Shown here: one piece after another, positions 35,200 to 42,108 of the stretch
Layout of the letters: each line of letters opens with the position of its first letter
How positions within the stretch are numbered: the first letter of the stretch is position 1
NCBI GenBank assembly: GCA_025462865.1
Contig: JAOAPI010000050.1
Location: forward strand, 60,308-124,307
Direction of reading: 5' to 3'
DNA: 64,000 nt
Origin: Candidatus Sulfotelmatobacter sp.
GTDB taxonomy: Bacteria > Acidobacteriota > Terriglobia > Terriglobales > Acidobacteriaceae
Position numbers and translations under genes: made by a program
Notes under the pieces: generated by a model
What the model was told of the DNA's origin: nothing
Seen by the model: the letters and a program-made list of their open reading frames with translations, nothing else
Database searches by the model: none

Positions 35200-36294
35200 C
35201 TAGCGCCCGTACGCCGCACTCGCCGCGAGCGGCTTCCGGTGAAACGTATAGCCGTCGAAGGTCTCGGAGCGGAAGTTAAGGTTCGAGGTGATGAGTTTTT
35301 CGGTTTGGCTCAGAAAAAGATATCCGCCGGGTTCCAGGTAAAGATGCAGACGTTCGATCAGCGCGATCCGCTGAGCCCGGGAAAAATGCGGCAGTACGTC
35401 CATGCAGTAAATGCAATCGAAGCGTCCGATATAACTCGGCCTAGCCAGATTCATACAATTGAATGTCACCAGGCTGCGCAGTCTGGGCTTCACCAATAGG
35501 TGCGCCGCGTTCGGAACACTCTCGCATCCGTTGGCAGAGCCCTTCTTAATTAGTCTCGGCCCTCCGTCCTCGATTTCATTCTGTGGTTGATTCACCGACA
35601 GTGACGGCGAACTGATCTTTGAGAAATAGTTCTTGATGGTCGCTGGCGGCAATCCATCGAGAGCCGACTGCCGGTATACACCCCGGTCGGCGGCGTCGAT
35701 ATTGTGCGGCAGCAAGTCGCTACCCACGATGTGAACGGATAAGGACGAACTCAGCTTTCCCGTCTCCGTCGTGGTCAGCGCGCTACCGGCAATGCCTCCG
35801 TTGCGCGCGGCGGACTTCCCGTTTCCGCTCGTATTGCAGTTCCCCGCTCCGCTTCCATTATGTGCGGCGCTACTTTGGCTCAAGGCATCGCAAACAGCCA
35901 TGGCGATGGTGTAAGCCTCTTCTCCCGTGGAACAACCGGCACTCCAGATGCGAAGGGGACTGGGGCCGTCCACAGATTTGCGAGCGCAAAGCTGCGGCAT
36001 TACATGCCTCACCAGGGCATTGAGGGCTCCGGGATGACGAAAGAATCCCGTATTTATATTGATTAAGCCATCGAGCAACGACGGCAGTTTTGAGGGATCC
36101 TGATCAGAAGAGCGAAGGCGTTCGAGCAGTGTGGTCGACGATCCCAAGCCTTGCGCCTCAACGTAATCGGCGACATGCGCTGCCAGAGCGCTGTTGGGAC
36201 AGTCAAGAACGACTCCGGTTTGGCGCTCGACCAGCAGGCGCAGTTCCGAGAGTTCATGCTCGAGTATGGTGCTGGTCGCAATTAACTTATGCAT
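35200..36294 (-). CDS. Divergent CheR-type methyltransferase
   Basis: This 364-residue protein belongs to the CheR family, which methylates glutamates on chemoreceptors with SAM. The SAM motif IWSAGCSTGEEAYTIAM is intact. The family NETSFFR motif reads NINTGFFRH, and the motif before the last strands is FDCIYCMDVLPHFS instead of the usual FCRNVMIYF. A low-complexity insert rich in Asn, Gly and Ser (about residues 135-185) splits the catalytic domain. The start is set at ATG 36294, where the GGGGAAAGG ribosome site fits. It differs strongly from the canonical CheR at 54.9 kb. It is the last gene of a four-gene signalling cluster. Confidence 0.82.
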   Translation of the reverse strand: MHKLIATSTILEHELSELRLLVERQTGVVLDCPNSALAAHVADYVEAQGLGSSTTLLERLRSSDQDPSKLPSLLDGLININTGFFRHPGALNALVRHVMPQLCARKSVDGPSPLRIWSAGCSTGEEAYTIAMAVCDALSQSSAAHNGSGAGNCNTSGNGKSAARNGGIAGSALTTTETGKLSSSLSVHIVGSDLLPHNIDAADRGVYRQSALDGLPPATIKNYFSKISSPSLSVNQPQNEIEDGGPRLIKKGSANGCESVPNAAHLLVKPRLRSLVTFNCMNLARPSYIGRFDCIYCMDVLPHFSRAQRIALIERLHLYLEPGGYLFLSQTEKLITSNLNFRSETFDGYTFHRKPLAASAAYGR

Positions 36295-36373
36295 AGAGCC
36301 TTTCCCCAAGAGCGCCGAGTAAGCTCACGCTCAAGCCGGGGGTAACGATTCCGTTTTTGCTTCTCACACCTGT

Positions 36374-37060
36374 TCAGTCGCCGGCCGCAACGGCTAGCCG
36401 ATACTTGCCCGAATCCCGTTCAACCTGCTGGGCGACCACGTTCATTTCTTTTTCCAGCGACGAAAAACGCTGCAGTACTTCGTGAATGCGCAAGGTCATA
36501 TTGCGAATGGTTTCAATCTGCGCGCGGGATTGCGCCGAAAGGCTGCCAGGTTCAATCAGCAGCAGATCGGAATTCCCAAGAAGCGAAGTAAGCGCGTTGT
36601 TCAGGCCGTGCCGCATATCCAGGATATAGCGGCCAAGCATCGCCTGCCGTTCGAGTGCGGCACAAGCTTCTTCAGCCGCGCGGGCTCGGTCCTCGGCCGC
36701 GGCGCGCAACACAGCTTCGCTCGCCGCCAATATCAATACATCCAGCCAATTTCCCTCACAGCGCAGCACTGAGGTGCGGGGCCAGCGCTCGCGCACCAGT
36801 TGAGCTATAGCCGCGTCATGGCAGATGCAGAACAGCGGCTGTTGCGTCGAGTGCAGCGGTTCGAGCACCACGGAAAGCAATTCGCGGCGAAGCGGGCCCA
36901 CAATGGCAACGGAAAAATTATCGACGATACGCGGCCAGATGTCTCCGCTGAGCAGCGTGAAGGTCGGCACATGGCGTTCCATCTGCCAGCGCGCCGTGAT
37001 GCTGCGAGACACCTCCGGTTCGTCGGAGATTATGAGTACGGTTGGATGATGCACTTGCAA
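36374..37060 (-). CDS. Degenerate receiver plus phosphoacceptor domain, no ATPase
   Basis: This protein of about 228 residues starts at TTG 37060 or GTG 37054, preceded by GAGGG. The first 115 residues look like a response-regulator receiver (VLIISDEPEVSRSI), but the phosphorylated Asp position is replaced (FSVAIVGPLRR). A helical part follows with GRYILDMRHGLNNALTSLLG, which matches the histidine phosphoacceptor helix of sensor kinases. No ATP-binding domain follows; the protein ends after a short coiled coil. This layout suggests a phosphotransfer or dimer scaffold that needs a partner kinase, comparable to Spo0B or ChpT only in logic. Function is inference. Confidence 0.72.
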   Translation of the reverse strand: MQVHHPTVLIISDEPEVSRSITARWQMERHVPTFTLLSGDIWPRIVDNFSVAIVGPLRRELLSVVLEPLHSTQQPLFCICHDAAIAQLVRERWPRTSVLRCEGNWLDVLILAASEAVLRAAAEDRARAAEEACAALERQAMLGRYILDMRHGLNNALTSLLGNSDLLLIEPGSLSAQSRAQIETIRNMTLRIHEVLQRFSSLEKEMNVVAQQVERDSGKYRLAVAAGD

Positions 37061-37115
37061 GATTCCCTCTGTTTAAGCTCTCGGTTCGTCGTCGACCTGT
37101 GGATGCGCCGACGAT

Positions 37116-38225
37116 TTATTTCTTATGCCCATCCGAATCTGGATTCCACTCTGGTGTTGCCGCGGCCACCTCGAATTCAGCAACATCAGCGGTTACCACG
37201 GGCAAAGCATCCGCAGTCGTCTTGGCCTGGGCTCCATAAGCCTTCCCCGATGTCGAAACTGAAGCGCCTGCCGATGCCGCTCGCGCCGCCTTTGCCTTCG
37301 CGCCAGATCGTCCCGCCGATCCCTCGTCTCCGGAAGTTGAACCCTGACCCAGCGCTGCTTCCACTGAGGCACGCAGGTCTACCAGCATGCGCAATGGCTG
37401 GCCGGAGGAATATTCCGCCTGGAACATGACTTTCCATGATTGGCAGATCATGCGCAGCCGTAGGATTGGTTCCTGCGCGGAGAATTGCGCGCGCCGGCAA
37501 TCAATCGTTTCAACCCTTTGTTCTTCCAGTTCAGTAAGCCCATCCAAAATACGGTTGAGGTCAGCGAGCATTAGGCGGAAGAAGACTCGCCGCATCAGAT
37601 ATCCGAAACGAGTAAACGCGATCAGCGCCACAGGCAGGTAAAACAAGTCGCCCGCCTGAGCTTTCGCTTTGCGTCCCTGTTCGAGCACGCCGCCATGCAG
37701 CAATTCGTCGAGCGAGCGGCAGCGCCGCGCCGCCTCGAGTACGCGATCCAGAGCGTTCAACCAAACCGGGGACTTAATATCCACTTTGCCGAGAACCGGC
37801 TCTAACCCTTGCGCCACGAAAGCGGTATCGGCGCTATCGTCATCGAGATCCGTAGGCGCGCCCTGGCTGAAATATTGCACCAGCAGAAAATCAATCTTGT
37901 CGCGCATTGCGTCGGTTCGCGTGGTCTTGGTAAGAAAGTGCTGCAACAGGGCAATCAAGCCCTCAGGACTAACCACCGAACTGGTCTGCAGAAACTGCCG
38001 CAGTTGGTGAACCTGCAGCCGCTCATCCATTTCGTCAAGCCATTGCTGGGCCTGCTTCACGGTGTCCGCGTCTGGCGATAACTCCGCGGCTTCCAGCGCG
38101 TGGCAAGCGGTCAGGTCAATGGCGAACTCACGAGCCAACTCGGAATAAATAGGATGCAGCCGGCGCGCCTCTTCCCATATTGCTGCGAGGTCGGGAACTG
38201 TCGATTCAGGTTGCGAGGAAGTCAT
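37116..38225 (-). CDS. Unknown helical protein of the signalling cluster
   Basis: This 369-residue protein is not recognised. It is mainly helical, acidic in the middle and Ala/Ser-rich at the end (SGRSGAKAKAARAASAGA-like, about 300-340). A moderately hydrophobic stretch FYLPVALIAFTRFGYLMRRV may pack in a core rather than span a membrane. No signal peptide, metal site or nucleotide motif was found. Its ATG overlaps the stop of the upstream gene by 4 bases, and its stop lies 55 bases before the pseudo-receiver gene. It therefore belongs to the same operon as the degenerate receiver and the CheR-type protein. Confidence 0.72.
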   Translation of the reverse strand: MTSSQPESTVPDLAAIWEEARRLHPIYSELAREFAIDLTACHALEAAELSPDADTVKQAQQWLDEMDERLQVHQLRQFLQTSSVVSPEGLIALLQHFLTKTTRTDAMRDKIDFLLVQYFSQGAPTDLDDDSADTAFVAQGLEPVLGKVDIKSPVWLNALDRVLEAARRCRSLDELLHGGVLEQGRKAKAQAGDLFYLPVALIAFTRFGYLMRRVFFRLMLADLNRILDGLTELEEQRVETIDCRRAQFSAQEPILRLRMICQSWKVMFQAEYSSGQPLRMLVDLRASVEAALGQGSTSGDEGSAGRSGAKAKAARAASAGASVSTSGKAYGAQAKTTADALPVVTADVAEFEVAAATPEWNPDSDGHKK

Positions 38226-38653
38226 TGTTTCACGATCCAGTTGGGAACTGCATTGAGAAAGCGGGCTGCCACAATCGTCGTTCCAGGGTGGTATTGCACA
38301 GCAACCACCGAGGCCTCAGTGTCGAGCGAGCCATCTGAGTTGCGTAGCCTTAAGACATCTGCGAACTCCAGCGGGGTGTTACACGCAAACAAAACCTCAC
38401 GGCAGGTTCCGAATTCAATAACCGTACTTTCGTGGACGCCCGGTCCTCCCGGCTGGCTGCCAGTACGTGTGAACTGAACGGGAATGCGAACCGGCGTAGC
38501 TTCAGGAAAGAAGCGGGCCAGATCGGCTACCGTGCTGGTCTGTGACACGCGCGATACAGCTGTGCCTCGTTGCCCCAAGCGATTTCGACCCCTTCCCTGG
38601 ACTCGTCCGCAGTTCTTACATCCACCACCCGCATCCAGCCGGAAATATGTCAT
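38222..38653 (-). CDS. Small beta-rich protein, possibly PilZ-like
   Basis: This reading frame of up to 143 residues ends in an ATGA overlap with the next gene, which supports its reality. The reliable part is the last 100 residues: PVRIPVQFTR, then STVIEFGTCREVLFACNTPL and VVAVQYHPGTTIVAARFLNA. The alternating strands recall the PilZ cyclic-di-GMP-binding barrel, but the RxxxR and D/NxSxxG signature is not visible, so ligand binding is not supported. The first 35 residues are Gly/Arg-rich and may not be coding; GTG 38548 is a possible true start. It leads the four-gene cluster. Confidence 0.6.
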   Translation of the reverse strand: MTYFRLDAGGGCKNCGRVQGRGRNRLGQRGTAVSRVSQTSTVADLARFFPEATPVRIPVQFTRTGSQPGGPGVHESTVIEFGTCREVLFACNTPLEFADVLRLRNSDGSLDTEASVVAVQYHPGTTIVAARFLNAVPNWIVKQ

Positions 38654-39176
38654 TCCGACCGGAGCCTTCCCATTCCCGAACGGGAGGGGAGCGGAGGGAA
38701 GAAAACTGCCGTCCCGCCCATTTCAAAAAGTGCGGTTGGGCTCCCCCTCTTCCCGGTTAGAAAGAGCGTTGGGGAGCCAGAACACGCGGTTATGGGAGAT
38801 GGAGAAGCACGAACGCGACCATCGTGCGGAACGGAAGGATTAGCACTCGGGAGCTATATTTCTCAGCAGGTTAACCGCATTTCGTCTTAAGCAGAAAAAC
38901 TGAACGGAACCAAGAATCTCAAGATGCGACAAAATCTCACCTTAACAATCAGGAGCCCGGCCGCTTTTCCTCAGAGCCAAGTCGGCCACTGAGTTGGATA
39001 CACAAGTTCCAGGGAGCTCAAATCACAACTTACGACCGACTAATTAAAGTCTTATCATCGGGTTGCACGTATGGCATATACACAAATAGACGTAGTTTTT
39101 ACAAAAGGCATCAAACTTTAGTAGAGATTTCCGCGTTTCGGGTTCGCGAATACGAAGCTTGAGGGAACGAAAACCT
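38654..39176. other. Intergenic region with one strong hairpin
   Basis: About 520 bases between divergent genes carry no supported coding frame. A long hairpin spans 38739-38778: outer stem GGCTCCCC/GGGGAGCC (8 bp) and inner stem CTCTT/AAGAG (38747-38751 with 38762-38766). No T-run follows. It may be an interspersed repeat. Promoters for both flanking genes should lie here but could not be picked with confidence. Confidence 0.5.
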
Positions 39177-41684
39177 ATGAAGAATACAAAAAAACAGTTG
39201 GGTTGGTGGAGCGCCCTGTTGGCGCTCACATTGGCGATTGTCATCCTGCCTTTACATGCAGCCGCCCAAGATTACCAACAGCAGGACGATCCGCCGAGCC
39301 GCGTTGCTCGGCTTGGTTACCTCGAAGGTTCTGTTTCATTCCAGCCGGCTGGCGAGAACGATTGGGTAGGCGCGGTGGAGAACCGGCCAATGACCACCGG
39401 CGACAAACTCTGGGCCGATAAGGGTTCCCGCGCCGAACTGCAACTGGGATCCGCCGTAATTCGTTTGTCGGAGAATACCGGCGTTTCCTTCCTGAACCTG
39501 GACGATCGTACCGTCCAGTTACAGCTGAGTTCGGGCTCGGTTAACGTTCGCGTGCGACGCCTCGACCGCGATGACGACATCGAGATTGACACTCCCAATC
39601 TGGCGTTCACCATTCAACAGCCTGGAAGCTATCGGCTGGAAGCCAGTGAAGACGGTGGCTACTCGGTGGTCACCATTCGTGAAGGCGAAGGCCAGGCCAC
39701 TGGTAACGGCCAAACCTACACTCTTCACAACGGACAGAGAGGCACTTTCAACGGATCCGAATCACTGAATGCCGACGTGGAGCAACTCGGCGAGCCCGAT
39801 CAGTTTGACAACTGGGCCAATAACCGCGATCACCGCTACGAGAGTTCACGCTCGGCTCAATATGTGTCGAACGATATGGTCGGCTACGACGATCTCGATG
39901 ACAACGGCGACTGGCGCGATGATTCCAATTACGGACACGTCTGGTACCCGCACGTAGAAGCTGGTTGGGCTCCTTATCACCAGGGCCATTGGGACTGGAT
40001 CGATCCCTGGGGATACACGTGGGTTGATGATTCCAACTGGGGTTACGCGCCCTTCCACTATGGACGCTGGGCAAGTGTCGGCGGACGATGGGGCTGGATT
40101 GCCGGTCCTCGAGAAGAGCGCGCCGTTTATGCACCCGCACTGGTTGTATTCGTGGGTGGAGGCGGCGGAGGTTTCGGCGGAAATGTTGGATGGTTTCCGC
40201 TCGGTCCCCGGGAAGTATATGCGCCTTCCTATCCTGTAAGCCGCGAATACATGAACCGGGTGAACATCAGCAATACCACGGTCAACACCACCACCATTAA
40301 CAACGTCTATACCACCACGGTCATTAACAGAAACACTACGAACGTCACCAACGTTACGTACGTGAACAGAAATGTACAGGGAGCAGTGACGGCAGTCCCG
40401 CAACGCGCCTTCGCCAGCGCGCAACCTGTTGCCCGGTCAGCCGTACAGATGAATGCGCGCGACATCGCATCCGTTCCAGTAACTCACAGGGTTGCTGTGA
40501 ATCCTACGCGTGAGGCAGTACTCGGAGCGAGAGCCGGGACGGCGAATCGTGTAACTGCGCCGCCGCCGGCAGTAATGAACCGGCAAGTGATCGCCAGGAA
40601 AGCTCCGCCGCCTCCGCCGGCACCGTTCGCCGAGAGGCAGCAAGCAATGGCGGCACATCCGGGACAGCCTCTGCCCAGGCGCGAAGTGGCAACCCTGCGA
40701 CCCGCCCCGGCCGCGGCCGCTCACCCAATGGTCAGAGTCGCGCCTCCGGGTAAGCCTGCGACGCCGACCACAGGGCATCCTAATAACCAACCCGCAAATA
40801 ATGCTGGACGTCCGGGACAGCCTGCTCCAGGAGCGCCCGCGAATCAACCTGGGAATCGTCCGGGAAATCAGCCGGCGCCGAATGAACGTCCCGGTGCGGC
40901 CAACCAGCCGAATCAGCCGAACAATCGCCCGGGACAGCCAAATCAGCCGGAAGCCAATCGGCCAGGGCAACCAAACAATCGTCCTGAAGCCAATCAACCA
41001 AACAACCGTCCAGGACAGCCGAATCAGCCTCAGCCCAATCAACCGAACAATCGCCCGGGACAGCCGAATCAGCCGGAAGCCAATCGGCCGGGACAACCGA
41101 ACAATCAGCCTCAACCCAACCAGCCAAACAATCGGCCCGAAGCGAATCGGCCGCCTGCTGCAGAGCCCAATCGTCCTCAGCCGAATCAACCGAACAATCG
41201 TCCCGAACCGAATCGGCCGCCTGCCGCGGAACCCAATCGCCCTCAGCCGAATCAGCCTAACAACCGGCCAGAAGCGAATCGTCCGACTGCTGCGGAACCG
41301 AACCGTCCGCAACCGAATCAGCCGAACAATCGGCCGGAGGCGAACCGTCCTCCTGCTGCAGAACCGAACCGTCCTCAGCCGAATCAACCAAACAATCGGC
41401 CCGAACCGAATCGTCCGGCGGCAGAACCAAGCCGTCCTCAGCCCAGTCAGCCGAGCCGATCACCGGAGGCGAACCGTCCCGAAAGTCGTCCTCCTGCAGC
41501 CCAACCAAACAACCGTCCCGAGCCGAATCGGCAGCCTGCCGCGCAACCTCAAAACCATCCCCAGGAACGTACGCCTCCTCCGGCGGCACAGCGGCCTGCC
41601 CCTCCTCCGCAAAGGGAGCAGCCGAGACCGCAGACTCCAGAGGAGAAGAAGAAGCAAGAACAGCAAAAACCGCCGGGAATCTAG
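39177..41684 (+). CDS. Secreted FecR/DUF6600 protein with Pro/Asn-rich repeat tail
   Basis: Read from ATG 39177 this is an 835-residue exported protein. A signal peptide (WWSALLALTLAIVILPLHAA) is followed by a FecR-like beta domain (GSRAELQLGSAVIRLSENTG, about 75-200). A DUF6600 tryptophan-rich region comes next (about 255-330), with GYTWVDDSNWGYAPFHYGRW. A Thr/Asn-rich stretch (about 365-400) leads to a Pro/Ala region and then about 300 residues of Pro-Asn-Gln-Arg repeats. The repeat tail should be extended and may cross the cell-wall space or bind polysaccharide; no membrane anchor ends it. The stop is followed by a perfect terminator. The function of DUF6600 proteins is unknown. Confidence 0.85.
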   Translation: MKNTKKQLGWWSALLALTLAIVILPLHAAAQDYQQQDDPPSRVARLGYLEGSVSFQPAGENDWVGAVENRPMTTGDKLWADKGSRAELQLGSAVIRLSENTGVSFLNLDDRTVQLQLSSGSVNVRVRRLDRDDDIEIDTPNLAFTIQQPGSYRLEASEDGGYSVVTIREGEGQATGNGQTYTLHNGQRGTFNGSESLNADVEQLGEPDQFDNWANNRDHRYESSRSAQYVSNDMVGYDDLDDNGDWRDDSNYGHVWYPHVEAGWAPYHQGHWDWIDPWGYTWVDDSNWGYAPFHYGRWASVGGRWGWIAGPREERAVYAPALVVFVGGGGGGFGGNVGWFPLGPREVYAPSYPVSREYMNRVNISNTTVNTTTINNVYTTTVINRNTTNVTNVTYVNRNVQGAVTAVPQRAFASAQPVARSAVQMNARDIASVPVTHRVAVNPTREAVLGARAGTANRVTAPPPAVMNRQVIARKAPPPPPAPFAERQQAMAAHPGQPLPRREVATLRPAPAAAAHPMVRVAPPGKPATPTTGHPNNQPANNAGRPGQPAPGAPANQPGNRPGNQPAPNERPGAANQPNQPNNRPGQPNQPEANRPGQPNNRPEANQPNNRPGQPNQPQPNQPNNRPGQPNQPEANRPGQPNNQPQPNQPNNRPEANRPPAAEPNRPQPNQPNNRPEPNRPPAAEPNRPQPNQPNNRPEANRPTAAEPNRPQPNQPNNRPEANRPPAAEPNRPQPNQPNNRPEPNRPAAEPSRPQPSQPSRSPEANRPESRPPAAQPNNRPEPNRQPAAQPQNHPQERTPPPAAQRPAPPPQREQPRPQTPEEKKKQEQQKPPGI
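41131..41460 (+). repeat. 66-bp coding tandem repeats in the FecR/DUF6600 tail
   Basis: About five copies of a 22-codon unit, of the form NRPQPNQPNNRPEANRPP plus AAEP, follow one another. At the DNA level the copies differ mostly at third codon positions (for example CCTGCTGCAGAG, CCTGCCGCGGAA, ACTGCTGCGGAA), so the protein period is kept while the DNA drifts. Looser, related repeats with GQPNQPEANRPGQPNNRP units fill 40.9-41.1 kb. Confidence 0.8.
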
Positions 41685-41714
41685 AAGCTGGAAGGGCTCG
41701 CTTCGAGATCATCC

Positions 41715-41749
41715 AGCACCCTGAGATTTTTTTCTCAGGGTGCTTTTTT
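41715..41749 (+). terminator. Strong rho-independent terminator
   Basis: A perfect 12-bp stem (AGCACCCTGAGA at 41715-41726, TCTCAGGGTGCT at 41733-41744) with a T6 loop is followed by a T-run to 41749. It lies 30 bases after the stop of the FecR/DUF6600 gene. Confidence 0.92.
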
Positions 41750-42108
41750 ATTGCTCAGTAGCCCCTGATAAGCGCGAAGCCATCCGCCAAATTCCGTGCA
41801 ACCCGGCTTAAAGTTGCGGTTCTCTACTCGTCGCTAGCCGCTTCCCCGATAAAAACCAGTGTCCGAAACCAACCCTAGTGCCGCTCAGAGCATCTTTGCG
41901 ATGCTGGTTCCGCTCTGATCAGCCGAGGTTGAATGACCGCCCGGCTGCGCAATTTTTTGTTGCTTCGTCCATCTTACGCAGGCTGGCCTTATTTCATTTC
42001 CGGGAACCGAAATGTTGGGAACGAAATGTTTCTAACTCATTCCACACTCCGCTTGGCGTAGTTACAGCAGCTGTGCTCCGCAGTTGAGCGACAGCATAAG
42101 GAGAACTG
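41750..42108. other. Intergenic region upstream of the post-COAP-1 protein
   Basis: About 360 bases carry no supported gene. The stretch just before 42109 has the ribosome site AAGGAG. I found no convincing promoter box, riboswitch fold or repeat. Confidence 0.5.

Noticed and set aside
40437..41387. Minus-strand open frame of 316 codons in the repeat tail region
   Set aside because: It is the reverse reading of the Pro/Asn/Arg repeats and has only low-complexity Leu/Arg/Ile runs.
41131..41460. Regular repeats considered as a CRISPR array
   Set aside because: The repeats are coding, in frame, 66 bp with no unique spacers, and vary at third codon positions.
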